Shown: in pieces, positions 1 to 11,545 of the stretch
How positions within the stretch are numbered: the first letter of the stretch is position 1
How the letters are laid out: every line of letters begins with the position of its first letter
From: Druceiella hillmani
Lineage: Eukaryota; Arthropoda; Insecta; Lepidoptera; Hepialidae
Assembly: GCA_039881145.1 (NCBI GenBank)
Contig: JAYKKI010000077.1
Location: 3,914,501-3,978,500 of the forward strand
Reading direction: 5' to 3'
Length of the DNA stretch: 64,000 nt
The notes under the pieces: model-generated
Seen by the model: the letters and a program-made list of their open reading frames with translations, nothing else
Told to the model about the DNA's origin: nothing
The model's database searches: none
Position numbers and translations under genes: made by a program

Positions 1-1036
1 AAATTTAAATGTTTCCCAATTTGGGAGGAGCCGAATATTCCCATCTAGGTTGTTTCACAACCCACTTTGCTGAAGTGTTTAAAATTGTGTAATTATCTCA
101 AAATATTATGAAAGAGACGTTCTTAGAAAATAGTCGAAATTGTAGAGAATTTTATGACTATCGAGACTCATTTATAAAATTCATAAAAAAATTCATGAAA
201 TATTGATCCTTCGTTTTAAATAAAAGTAATAGAAATTTTAGTACTCTACAACATTGTGATTAGCTACTTGTACATCCTATAAATATTTCTCTGAGATATT
301 TGATTAAAACCATTTTTTGCAATATTTGACATGGTATATGTCGTTAATTATTTATTTTACTAAATGGCATATTCGCAAAAATGTTAGAAAATTTAGTGCT
401 CTACAAGATTGTCTCGTGACAGTTTAACTTATATCAGTAGTTTGTGAAATAATTTGAAAAAACTAATTAACGCACAATAACTCATAAATTTAAGTTTTAC
501 AAAAGGTTTCCACAGAGGAGAGTATTTTTCTCATAATATAATTGTTCACATTTAGCATATAACCTGTCAGTTTGAAAATGTCTCTTAACTCGTTAAGTAT
601 AGTGATAGCTGGTTGAACTTTTGTTTGTGTTACAAAATACAGTCAGATTTCAATTACTATTAATTATGAGAGTAATAATACGTTAACAATGGTTGAACCC
701 ACAACGGATAGAGCATATCTGTACGTGTTTGTCATTCAGTATGTATTTTGCCTGTGACGCTTTCAGACTAGTGTAGGTGCATGCGTGTGATTGTTATGAA
801 TTTGCGTTATGTTAAGATATAAATTAGTGTGGTGCGAAAACGCATTTAAGATCTTGAGAAGCACAACTAGGAACCAAAGTAAGATAATAAAAATACTTAC
901 CAGAATATAAGCAAAAATCGGTATTGCATGGAAAATTCCAAAAAAATTAAAGATATCTCATATGAATCGTAAATATGCTTGAAATTATAAAAAAGGAAGT
1001 CTGCGTCAAAAGGAATCCATGAAAGTCCAGGGCTGA
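1..1036. other. AT-rich sequence, no gene seen
   Basis: No open frame of note, transposon end or RNA gene is visible on either strand. If the segment at 1037 is an internal exon, this stretch would be intron or upstream sequence of the zinc-finger gene. Confidence 0.5.
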
Positions 1037-1456
1037 GCAAATGCTAAAGCTACGACCACATCGAACGAATATGTAGCTGGCCCATCTGGCATACAGCATC
1101 TAGAGACACTCCAAACGTCTGCGTATCATGGGCAAGCTTTGTTGAAAGGCAATACAGAAAACAGTGATAATGTATACATCAATGGCAATGTGACAGCTCC
1201 AGATGACTATGCATTGCAATCACTAAATATCGTCGTGTTGTCAACGTCGCGCATCAATGTGCATATGTCAACGGAGGGTGCAACGTTAGACTATGATGAT
1301 ATTCACTATGAAACCATACATGCAATCAAGGTTCGATGTGCTACAGCTCTATTGGACTCCTGTAAAAAGACGTGCGTCTTTTTGTGTAAAATATGTAAAA
1401 TATCTATTAAGCGCAGTAAATCCAAGTGTAAGGAATGCAGTTTCTGGAGAGATTGA
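1037..1456 (+). CDS. Candidate upstream exon of zinc-finger gene
   Basis: An open frame of about 140 codons runs from after the stop at 1034-1036 to a TGA at 1454-1456. It is GC-richer than its flanks and has an ordinary amino-acid mix, which suggests a real exon. There is no clear ATG start, so it would be an internal or partial exon. Its last part is rich in Cys and Lys (CKICKISIKR, then CKEC). A possible donor, GTAAAT at 1416, leaves one base. That base joins the two bases at 2037-2038 to give a Lys codon, in the right phase for the zinc-finger exon. Other GT sites nearby would create a stop at that junction. I do not recognise the protein. The join to the next exon is inference, and a chance or decayed frame remains possible. 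Confidence 0.4.
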   Translation, partial: ANAKATTTSNEYVAGPSGIQHLETLQTSAYHGQALLKGNTENSDNVYINGNVTAPDDYALQSLNIVVLSTSRINVHMSTEGATLDYDDIHYETIHAIKVRCATALLDSCKKTCVFLCKICKISIKRSKSKCKECSFWRD

Positions 1457-2036
1457 TAATTAAATTACATATTCATATGAAACACTTGTTATGATTTTAT
1501 CCTGACATTTTCTCCAAAAATCTAAGGCTCGGTCCCATACTGGGTCTTTCGGTGACTTTTTTTTTTGTTTAGATACTCATGGCGAAATATATTCTTTTAT
1601 CATCCAGATCGAATGACAATTCAAACTTTTGATACAAAACACTTTCAGAAAAGGTTCCGCTTTTTGCTAGTGTTTGAATATAAGCTCTAACGGCTTTCAG
1701 AAAAAAATATTGTCATAAACGCTTTTGTCAAACAGATTGTGTAAAAAAAAGTGATCCTTGTTGTTGTTGCAAAATTGTTCCAACAAATTCCTTACAACAA
1801 TTTTGAAAATCACTTGAACTTCAACATAAATAATAATAATTGATTTGTACGATTCAGTCATCAGAGCTTTCCAATTTCAATATGAATTCTCTTAGTTTAG
1901 AACTTTATTGAAAATGACGAAGTATTGTTGATACAATACATGCCCTCTTATATTGCTAGATAAAGCTTACCATTTGACAGATACTTTTTTAACACTGCTT
2001 GTACATTATTCACATAGTTTCTTCAATTTTTTTCAG

Positions 2037-3022
2037 AAAATGCAGACACCTCTTATACTGAAAATGCAGATGAAAACCAGGCACGGTCTATCACGCCAAC
2101 CGATTTGACATTGCGTTCTTATAAGTGTGAGGAATGCCTGAAGTGCTTCATGGACCCAGATGTTCTTAAACTGCATATGCGAACACACTGGCGACTCAAC
2201 TCTCTATTGATTCACGGAAACAAAGATGACAGACGATGGCACAATACACCTGTCGATGAAGGAGGGGACAAAAATGAAGAAGATTTCTATAAATCTGACA
2301 ATGAAACAAAAATGACTCATGGTAAGGGTGAGGATGGTGTAAATTGGTGTAAATCTATGAAGACATCTAAAGGTTATGAGTCACCAGAGTGTTTTAGTGA
2401 TGATGATAAAGTATCCTATGAGTCATCAGACCATGGTCATAATAAGGGATTTAATTTAAATGCTTCCAATTTGGTTTTAGTACGCCGTGAAGTAAATTGT
2501 CAATCAAAAGTATGTTACAATGGTGATAATACGGAATGGAACGAGTCATTGGTTTCTGAATACGAGACTCCAAATTATTCTCATGTACCTAATGGTTGCA
2601 AAGCAATTTTGGAAGTTAAATCTGCTAAAAATATTTACAGCTATGATTCAGGGGACTCTAATGGTCATAAACCACAAGTAAATAGTAACAACAGTACAGA
2701 TAAAAAATCTATGGAAGAGTCACTTATGCATCCAAAAGAAGAGTCAAAGAAAAAAATATATTCCAATAGCGAATCATCCTTGCATCATACTGAAAGTAAA
2801 TTAGATAAAGAGATTTATAAGAATGAGACAGAATTTGGCGAAAGCCAATGGCATAAAGCATTATTGGATCGCGCAAAACGTCACGAGTCACCAACATGTC
2901 ACAGTGATTCCACAAGTGAGAATGGGGTAAAAGATTTGACAGTACATAATGGAGACGTAACTCATTGGATAGAATCGCACGGTGTAGTTGCATCGAGCAC
3001 TGAAAGCAACGGTGTCGGCTGA
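2037..3022 (+). CDS. C2H2 zinc-finger protein, terminal coding exon
   Basis: A pyrimidine-rich acceptor (ATTTTTTTCAG) ends at 2036 and the reading frame is open from there to the TGA at 3020-3022. The upstream part of the exon carries an ENADENQ-type acidic stretch. One classical C2H2 finger follows at about 2123-2191: YKCEECLKCF, twelve residues between the second Cys and first His, then HMRTH. Such fingers normally bind DNA in the nucleus. The remaining 270 or so residues are hydrophilic, rich in Ser, Asn, Glu, Asp and Lys, and contain loosely repeated motifs (YESPECFSDD, YESSDHGH, HESPTCHSD). They look disordered. There is only one finger, so more may lie in exons outside the window. TTG at 2105 is not a credible start in a eukaryote, so the start must be in an upstream exon, perhaps 1037-1415. 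The gene identity is unknown. Confidence 0.7.
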
Positions 3023-3413
3023 TTCAGTGGGTCATGGTCAGTATTTAATTTGTATGTTATTTTAAAAATATTTTGCTCTCTGGAAATACAAATTGTTTGT
3101 TATAAAGGAGACCGGCAAAAGTTCATATAGTGTTGGGCCCAGGTGTTACAAGTATAAAAGTGATACTGTTATATAGAGAAAATTAAAAATACAAGCTCCT
3201 TAAAAGTTTTATCAAAATCATCCATCAGACAAAAGAGAATCTTGTATTTTTTATGAAAAGTTAGGTTGTTTTTCATAATAGATAGTAAATGTAATTTTTA
3301 CGGGATTCTTTGAACTAGCGAGATAAGTGCAGATTGAGTCTTGTTATATACTCCATCTACAGATGTACCATATTAATCCATGATGCTCAAAGGCTCGATA
3401 GGATCGTCAAAAA

Positions 3414-3419
3414 AATAAA
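3414..3419 (+). promoter_or_regulatory. Candidate polyadenylation signal
   Basis: AATAAA lies about 390 bases after the zinc-finger stop codon, and another AATAAA follows at about 3428. The hexamer is common by chance in DNA this AT-rich. Confidence 0.25.
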
Positions 3420-6308
3420 GAGGTAAGAAATAAAGTATACAAGAGAGGAAAAGCCATTCATTTTGACAACAATAGAACCATTGTCGATGTTTGTGAACAG
3501 TTTATGTTTAATTAATTTAGGCAATGGCTATACGTTAAAGAAAGCAAGAGACATTGATTATTTTTTGTTATTTTTATTTCCAATTAACGATTCTTTATAT
3601 TTTAAAAATATAACATGTGCGTATTTATGAAGATAGCTTTTTTGTTTCGTATTATGGTTACAAATTGTAGTTCTATTTTTTCCTCTTTGCTGATTGTCAA
3701 TTACTGAATTGTTTGGTTTTTTATATTCTAAAAACACCAGCTTTTTTGAAAATAATGTTTTATCTCTGGGCCCATTTTTGCATGTCTCCTTGGTTTGCAT
3801 TTAACACAAAACATTAAATATTTTAAGTTAGTTTTTTTTTCTTAAGGATGTTGATACAGTATATAAAATAGAAAGTTGTCGGAAAACCTTGAATGAAATT
3901 TATGAGTCTCATTTAGGGATAATATTAAATTGTTAAATGAACCTCTATTCTTAATGGACTGCAATGAACTTCATAAGTAGTTCTCGTAATTATCCAAAAT
4001 TGGCATTGATAGAACTTTTGAGTATTTATTATCTAAATATTTAAATATTTTATTTTGATGTGAACAAAGTTTGAAAAAGGTTCAGAAGCCCAATTATTTG
4101 TTAAAAAATAAAAAAGTGTTGAAATCTATCAGAAAAATACAAATGTATGCAAAGATGACAATTTTGCATGGTATATTTAATGTACGTATCATTTAATTTG
4201 TCTTCGAGGTTATTGTAATAGATTACTACTTGTCGATAGTTTTTAGATTATTACCTTTTGGTTGAATGTTAATTTGCGCATAAGAATAATACATTTCACC
4301 TTATTTTTAAAGGTTTTGGTGAAAAATTTTTGACGTTTATTACAATTTATCACAAAGTAAAGGTTTTCTCTCACCTATTATCTTTTTATTCTTATTTTAC
4401 AGTAGCAACTTCCTTAAGGGTTTAAGTTTAAAAAAAATAAGTATCATTAATTAGTCAAAAACTAATCTAATAAACGAAAATATATGCGACTGATATTCTT
4501 TAAGAACATTTCATTCTACGATCCATATTTAGATTTGTCTCATACTCCATTGCCTGATAGTAGATTTCTATCGATATTGCCTGAGGAATTCAGGATCAAT
4601 GTCATTGAAGGATGTCATGTTTGAATTAATATAATTTTTAAATTTATCTGTCATCAAAATGCTCCATTTGCATAAACGTTATCGTGAGTAACTAAAGTTT
4701 AAAGGTTTGCTCTTATGTTAGTTTTGTATGTTTTTATTTATTATATAATATTGCCATGTGTATTAAATGATTTTGTGTTACATTAAAGTACTGTTTTGCT
4801 GTCTGACGGCCGTTATGGCACATGGAAAAGTTTATTTATTTGTTGTAAAACTTTTGTTAGGAAATTGATGAAATGTGTGTTCTCAAAAGGTCATTCTATA
4901 GATAAAGCCCTATTTTGGTTCTCTAAATAAAAAAAGTGAGGCCTATGCATATTTTAAACGATGGATATAAGATAATAAAACTATTTGTGAATAAAAAAAT
5001 AAGACTTTAGGATGGGTAATTTTCTGTTGAGGAGTAATTTTCTTCAATATCCTGAAGGTAACAGTGGAAACTGTTTTTCGAAGTTCATATCTGTTATTCA
5101 AGATCAGAATTGAAATTTTTTACAAAATTATTACTATATTCCACATTTTGCATTCACATTTTATAAAATATCATTCAATATTATCAATATAAAATCTACA
5201 ATTTTTTCTATAAAACCATATCAACGCTTAGAAGGGAATGTATTTTTTGTCTATTGTAAATCAGTTGACAATTACGAACTTAATCCTCAAGCCGACAATT
5301 TATTTTTTAAAATTTTTCAAACGGTAGTACTTTTTTCCTTGTATTTTTATATTAAATAGAATTACCTTTCCGCGGCTTTGCCTTTTACAACTTTACACTT
5401 TTTTTATATTTTACATACACGAAGAGGAATATAATAAGTACGTATGTGTGTCTGGTTACATACCTCAGCAAGAGGTGGTACGATTTTTTAAACTGGCTTT
5501 TTTCTTGAAAGATTATACTATCAAGAAGATTCTTCTTGGTCTTCAACTTTCGATGTCCGAGAATAGATCCTTGGATGAATATAAAAGGATAATGAAACAA
5601 TAGGTTTATAGTACTTTGATCTTAATACTGTTAAAACTCATGAAGCCACTTTTTACATCAAACTCGGTAATACAGTTACACAGATTAAGCAATTTACCTA
5701 ATGCCATTTTATCCTACAAATGTTTCAATCATTTGGTGTAAACTTAAGTTTAAATGTAAACTTTTCTTCTCCCCAGAAATATAACAGCAGCCTTATCAAC
5801 TTTGTAGATTATTGAGCTTTTTGTACCTTGTAGCTTATTGGCTTTTATAGTTCAGATATAAATTAAGGGGAACATTATTTTACTTTATCGCCACATCTTT
5901 TAAATAACAATTGGAGGTTATATGGCAACCCAATTAGTATCGTCCTTAAAACTCGCTCCTATTAACTTCTAAGATTCATCATGAGTGTTTATAATAAAAT
6001 ATACAAATATAAACTATTCCTTATCAGTTTTAAAAATAAAAAATAACTTTAAATACAAATTAAAAAACCCACCAAAAAAACGAAACTAAATAAATTAAAT
6101 TACAATTAAAAAAAAATAAAAGTATCAAACGTGAAATTTAATTGATTTAAAAACGAAATTGGTTTAATTTAATTGATTCATCATTATCCATCGTGACTCA
6201 TTCATGTCTATAAAAACACTAACCGAGAGGATGTGGAAAAAGAAATGATGAAAATTATTACTTATGTGTATGGAAGTGGATATAATGATGAACTTTGTCA
6301 TGCTTTTC
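3420..6308. other. AT-rich intergenic sequence, no gene seen
   Basis: Open frames here are short, AT-rich and lack recognisable motifs. The right edge is the insertion site of the Jockey-like element. Confidence 0.5.
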
Positions 6309-6323
6309 TGCCAGGGTTTATTT
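6309..6323. repeat. Target-site duplication of Jockey-like element (3' side)
   Basis: The 15-base sequence TGCCAGGGTTTATTT is repeated exactly at 7855-7869. The two copies bracket the element. The last T residues merge with the complement of its poly(A) tail. Confidence 0.9.
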
Positions 6324-7854
6324 TTTTTTTTCCCTTGCGATCTGTCAGACAGACATTTAGCAATTGGTATCATCTATACGCTTATTAGATGGCTATGTAC
6401 GGTGCGTGCCCAGTGGCACGTCTGCTTTATTTGCAGCTATCTACAGTAGTAGATCTTGAGGTACTTTTTTTTTTAGTCTCCTCGGCAGATTCGACTCATC
6501 CGTCAGGTGTTTCGCAAGATCGTTCGGATGTTGCAGTATCCAACATTTATACGCTTCAGTGCTTTCCAAAATTTGTTCCTTAACAGTTTTTATGTTCAGG
6601 TCACTATGCAGCCTATCATTGGTTAAGTACCATGGTGCGTCAGCTATTATGCGTAAAATCTTTGACTGGAATCTTTGTAGTATCTCGATGTTTGAATTTG
6701 CTGACGTTCCCCACAATTGTAGGCCGTAGCGCCAGACTGGTTTAATAATACACTTGTATAGTAACAATTTATTTTCAAGAGATAGTTGTGACTCTCTTCT
6801 GATCATCCAGTATATTTTGCGTAATTGTTGTCCCATTGCTAAGCGCTTAGTGAAAATATGTTTTCTCCAAGTTAACCGCCTGTCGAGGTACATTCCCAAG
6901 TATTTAGCTTCATCAGCTTGTGGAACTTGTACTCCGTTCAATGTTACCAGAGGACGTGAAAATTTACGATTGGTAAACGTGACTTGCACAGACTTGGTTT
7001 CATTGGCTTTAATTCGCCAATCTTTCAACCAGCCAGAAATTGCATCTAAACTCTTTTGCAGTTTTTGAAACGCCACGTCTGGAGAATCATGCGTGGATAG
7101 TATAGCTGTATCATCGGCAAATGTGCCAGTGACAACTCCTTCTGTACAAGGTAGATCTGCAGTGTATAGAAGATACAGGGTTGGACCCATTACACTGCCC
7201 TGTGGTACACCCGCTTGAATGGCATGTAGGGAGGTTACGTCTTCATCTTGTTTTACAAAAAAATGTCTGTTTTCTAAATATGATTTTATGAATTAATAAT
7301 AATTAACCGGAATGGACTGCTTGATCTTGAAGAGGAGCCCATCATGCCAAACACGGTCGAAAGCCTGAGAGATATCTAAGAAAATGGCTGTGCAGTATTG
7401 TTTTTTTTCGAAGGCTAAATTTATATTAGCAACGAGTCGATGGACTTGCTCAATTGAGCCGTGTTTTTGACGGAATCCAAACTGATGGTTGGGAACTAAG
7501 CACCTCTCTTTTATAATCGGCATTAGTCTGCTCAGGAATAGAGTCTCCATAACCTTCGATGGAATAGGCAGTAGACTGATAGGCCTGTAAGATTTTACCT
7601 CTTCGGAGCTTTTACCAGGTTTTCGGACCATTATGATCTGTGAAACTTTCCACTGCTCAGGCACAGTCGTTCTTCTTAAGATGGCATTGTAGATAAAAGT
7701 CAAATATAATAAGCCTTCATTTGGTAATTCTTTGAGAATCTTCGCCGTTATCATGTCATAGCCAGGAGCTTTATTTAAATCTAGTTTCCTTATCGCTTGT
7801 GATACTTCATTTTTAGTAAAGCTCTTTATTGGAAAATCTAATTGATGTACTTGT
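6324..7854 (-). mobile_element. 5'-truncated Jockey-like non-LTR retrotransposon
   Basis: On the minus strand the element begins abruptly inside the reverse-transcriptase domain at 7854, runs to a UTR of about 110 bases after the stop at 6441, and ends in a short A-run (T-run 6321-6331 on the + strand). Exact 15-bp duplications lie on both sides. Truncation at the 5' end, a poly(A) end and a duplication of this length are the signature of target-primed reverse transcription. The endonuclease domain and first ORF are missing. Confidence 0.9.
6441..7854 (-). pseudogene. Jockey-like reverse transcriptase, truncated, one stop
   Basis: One reading frame of about 470 codons encodes most of a non-LTR reverse transcriptase, the enzyme that copies element RNA into DNA at the nicked target. 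In order it shows LDLNKAPGYD, SYRPISLLP, HQFGFRQKHGS, motif A (FLDISQAFDRVWHDG), motif B (AGVPQGSVMGP), the catalytic FADDTA box, and the thumb region (KYLGMYLDRRLTWRKH, then WRYGLQLWG). A single in-frame TAA at 7293-7295, just after NYY, interrupts it between motifs A and B. The frame is otherwise open on both sides, so the copy is fairly young. The catalytic Asp residues are present. The frame lacks its N-terminal endonuclease and cannot be functional. Clade assignment rests on motif similarity to Jockey-type proteins. Confidence 0.9.
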
Positions 7855-7869
7855 TGCCAGGGTTTATTT
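7855..7869. repeat. Target-site duplication of Jockey-like element (5' side)
   Basis: Exact second copy of the 15-base sequence at 6309-6323. Removing the element and one copy gives a continuous AT-rich pre-insertion site. Confidence 0.9.
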
Positions 7870-8794
7870 AATATAATTTTATTTCAACATAACTGCTTTA
7901 ATTACTTTCCAATGTATAGAAGTATTAAGAAAATATCATGCTTCCCACAGATGTTGGTATTGTTATATGCGAACATATTAAATATTTCAAAACTGTAGGT
8001 TGAATAGTTTACAATAATGTAGAAAATGTCAACACGTAAAATGCATTCTTGAATTATAATTACCACTTCAAAGCAACAATATTTGTAAACCATAAAAGGG
8101 TCCATCACTGCGAATTCCAGAAAATGGTAATTGGCCTACTCTTTGTTTCTTTCTATTCACATTTATCTACCACTGGCCAGGTTTATATTTGTATACTCAT
8201 CCATCATATTTGTATACTTGTCTTTTATCCATTCAAATTTTAAATATTAAAATTAACAGTAAAAACTGGTAAATGGAGAGGAAATATTGTTATTTAGGTA
8301 AATCTTTGAGGAACGAAATTTTGTTACACAAAATTGTAGAAAATGTAACCAAAGAAATTATACTGGTATACTATGCATATAGTCAACTATAAAATTAAAT
8401 TTTGCATTTATGAATATACCAAATAAACAAATTTCTTTCATATCCTTCATATTTGTTAGAATGTACGTAATTTGTCACAGCAAATGCAAGAGTCAGTCGT
8501 GAATTAGACCTCGCCAGGCCTAGGTCGGGTGTATCACGCTTCAAATATTTTATTTTATATTTATCATCGTATTCGCATGGTGCACATTGTGAGTGAAAAG
8601 TACTTTGATCATTGTTATTATTCAATATTTGTTTTTTTAAATTTTGATTATTGTCACCAATGTTTATATATCTATCCGTATGGTAACACTCTGTCTATGA
8701 CCTGGCTTTGAATCTACTTTTGGCAAACCAAACTTTGTACAGTTTGTACCCGTTGCTCAAACTGAAAAATGGAACACTTATAAGATCACTTTTG
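7870..8794. other. AT-rich sequence, no gene seen
   Basis: Only short unconvincing frames are present. No transposon ends were recognised. Confidence 0.45.
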
Positions 8795-8898
8795 TATCTA
8801 TCTGTCTGCTCATCTATTACGACCGATTTTCTCAGAAAACTCAGGCATAGAACTTGAAATTTGGCATGATGATACATCTTATTAACCCACATATTTTA
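8795..8898 (+). repeat. Dispersed repeat copy, CTGTCTG/GAAATTTGG type
   Basis: The segment shares TTTTCTCAGAAA, GAAATTTGG and ATTAACCCACA, in the same order and at similar spacing, with the reverse complement of 58187-58325. The AAATTTGGCATG-type core after a CTGTCTG stretch is a pattern I have seen in arthropod dispersed repeats. It has no coding capacity. The element class is not determined. Confidence 0.5.
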
Positions 8899-9509
8899 CA
8901 CTAGGTAACTTTTTTAATATGTAACAAGAATTAGAGGGTAACATTTAAAAGGGTTTGTTATGGAAAACAATAGGAAAATTAAACATCATAGGTTTTATAA
9001 TTTTTGAAATATGCACCATGTTACAGATATAGTAGGCAATATATTTACGTCATGAAAAATTAATATTTTAAAAGTTCAGTTCTACTCATGGGTTAATAAA
9101 GAAACGATAACATACTATATTTTATTATACGACTTATGTAATTAAACTATTATTATCTCTGATATTACATGTGTCAAGATGAAGCAGTTTAGCGAGTGTG
9201 TACTATATGTAATAATTGAAGGTTCCTTGTAGGTTCATTACTTTAATAAAAGCATGTAATTATTTTAAACCTGTTTGTGACGTTTACTCGAAGAAGAAAC
9301 ATATCTCGGACTATAGGCATTGCGACTGATACAGATCGAGAGAGATGATTCCAGTATAAGCACATTCTAAAGTAATTCTTTCTTCAAGATCTTTATTATA
9401 TAAGTACAAGGTCTACATCATTAAAATTATACATTTTTTCAATTTTGCTCCCAAAATATTTATGTAGTTTGTTTATAGGAATAAATTCCGGCATAGAAAT
9501 TCCTTATTA
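8899..9509. other. AT-rich sequence, no gene seen
   Basis: Nothing recognisable on either strand. Confidence 0.45.
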
Positions 9510-9595
9510 TTCTAAGTCAAAATTGTTGTTCCTGCTCTCAGAAATTGTTTTCATTGAACAATTTCTAAGAGCAGGAACAGCAATTTTTCTCAGAA
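9510..9595. repeat. Near-perfect hairpin of pre-miRNA size
   Basis: Two arms (about 9519-9549 and 9557-9587) pair over 31 bases with two mismatches around a loop of about seven bases. Weaker pairing extends the stem to about 9510-9595. The arms contain TTGTTCCTGCTCTCAG and its near complement. Total length and loop size fit a microRNA precursor or a tiny foldback element. The palindrome is seen directly. Transcription is not shown, and the stem could equally be a replication-generated inverted repeat. Confidence 0.5.
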
Positions 9596-10134
9596 TTTTT
9601 TTTCCTTTAAAATCAGGACATCTGGCATTTTTTATTCGATGAGTTCTTTAGTCAACACTAGTAATAGTATAATAGTGTCCCGAATCTACCATCAAACTCT
9701 TCAACCCTACAGGGTTAAAAATTTAGTCAACACACTGTAAAAATTTACATGGCCATAACATAAAAACTAAAAAAAAGTATCTTTCATAACACGCTTTAAG
9801 AGAAAAGATATTTTTAATGCCAATCGTCCTTTCAAGTGCGGTACGGATTTCTTTTATCTTCATCTTTCATACTTACTATCTGAATCGTTTTAGCTGTAGA
9901 TGATCAAGAGATAGACCATGTAAAGGCATTTAGCATTATGAAGGCCTACGAACTACTGCTATTCACACCTTGTGCTTGCACTTAAATAAATAGCAACTGA
10001 AATTTAATGTCGGTAAGTTTTGTCGTAGCACGTGGCTTTTTTCCTAACGAAACATGTGACTTGTAATATTATATATGTAGAAGAAGGGTTATATCCTTCT
10101 GACTCAGTCTGATGGTTTCCTCTTCTATTTACAG
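9596..10134. other. Sequence without gene, ends in strong splice-acceptor-like tract
   Basis: No coding frame was seen. The last bases (TTTCCTCTTCTATTTACAG, ending at 10134) form a good intron 3' end. Confidence 0.4.
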
Positions 10135-10230
10135 ACTAATGAACAGATCACTGTGAATGTAGTTGAACATAGGTCGAAAACTAACTCGTACGTCGAAAAC
10201 TTTAGATTGCTTTTTTCTTTGGCAAAGTAC
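10135..10230 (+). CDS. Candidate internal exon, 32 codons, unknown protein
   Basis: A pyrimidine-rich acceptor ends at 10134. An open frame follows (TNEQITVNVVEHR, then SYVENFRLLFSLAKY), and good donor sequences lie at 10227 (GTACGT) and 10231 (GTAAGC). With the second donor the exon is exactly 32 codons in one phase. The peptide is hydrophilic then amphipathic and not recognised. It is on the same strand as the zinc-finger gene, but no link to it can be shown. A chance arrangement is possible in AT-rich DNA. Confidence 0.27.
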
Positions 10231-11537
10231 GTAAGCAGCCACCTATAATCTGTCGTGCACCTCTAATTAGAAGCATATTTTACGGTTCTCTATTGGAGAA
10301 TATAACATCCGTAAAATACGATCGTGACATTGAACAAGTTACGTTACAAAAAATATATATAAAAAATCGGGCTTCCCTATCGGTTCATGTGATTCATTTT
10401 CTGGTTGAGTTTATTATTTCTTGGTATGCCCAAGCTCAATTGACAGTAGAAATGATTGAAAAGGATGATGAATTTCAGTAGAAAAACGTGGAAAGTAAAT
10501 TGACTAATTTTTATAAAGTTTGATTGATCTATGGCACCCAAGGTCAGTGGGAATAAGGAATGGGTAGTACACATCCTGGATCCTTTGAAAAGTAAGAATA
10601 AAAGTGCAATTTATAATGTGGTTTTAGAGAGGATCGCTTTATCTTTTACAACCGTATTTTATTCTTCCTAAGGACAAGTCATCTGCAAATAAATTTAATT
10701 TAATCTAGAGTTGCTATATACTTCTTGTAAAAAACAAGAGCATATTTACTTATCTGTACATAAAACGTTAAAAAACCTGAAAAGAAATGAAAGACGGGCT
10801 AAAATCAGGCTTTATCTATACCGAATTGGGTTTCATCAATGTGTGAATAAATAGTAATAAAATATTGTATGTGAAGGAACCTAGTAAGCTCGAAGTGGAG
10901 CGTCGCAGACTGTTCCAACTTGTCATCGAAAGCCAGATGTGCTAGTAAAGATTGCTTTCATTTATGTACTGTAAGAATATTATAGAATTTCCTATTTGCT
11001 GAATCTTATGTAATATAATTTAATCTCATCCTAGTTTCTATGATACTCTTGTGTGTTTCAACATTCCTCATAATTGTTAATAGTATTTGGAAATGTTTTT
11101 TTTTAAGATCTTCATTATGATTAGCCAAATGTTTGTTACCATTTGTCACATTACATATTTCCATGCAAAATTAGCACAAAAATTAAGAATTATTGAATGA
11201 ATATTCATTCAAATCAAATAATTTAGCTTGACGTTACTTTAACCAATTATACTTTCAAATCATCTCTGGCCAAGGCAGGGCAAACATAGTGTCCCCAAAA
11301 AAAACAGGGTTTTGGCATATTTTGATAGCTACACATTTTTAATTCTTATATTTATTTCATTTTTAATTTTTAAACGGCGCTCGGATTGAAACAATACTTT
11401 ATAATTAGCATTAACTCTTAAAACATATTAAGTTGAGCCTAAGAATGGATTTGAGATGTGAACTGTGTAGGTGCTTGGAATATATTGTGCATACTATAAG
11501 TAAATTGTAAATTTCACTACTAGAAATGTTTCAATTA
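10231..11537. other. AT-rich sequence, no gene seen
   Basis: A short frame at 10293-10481 has no recognisable motif. Nothing else was seen. Confidence 0.4.
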
Positions 11538-11545
11538 TTTGCAAC
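11538..11545. repeat. 8-bp target-site duplication, left (hAT-like)
   Basis: TTTGCAAC directly precedes the element and matches TTTGTAAC at 12341-12348 with one difference. Confidence 0.65.

Noticed and set aside
2724..2993. Minus-strand 89-codon frame
   Set aside because: Shadow of the zinc-finger exon on the opposite strand.
6754..7068. Plus-strand 104-codon frame
   Set aside because: Shadow of the Jockey-like reverse transcriptase.
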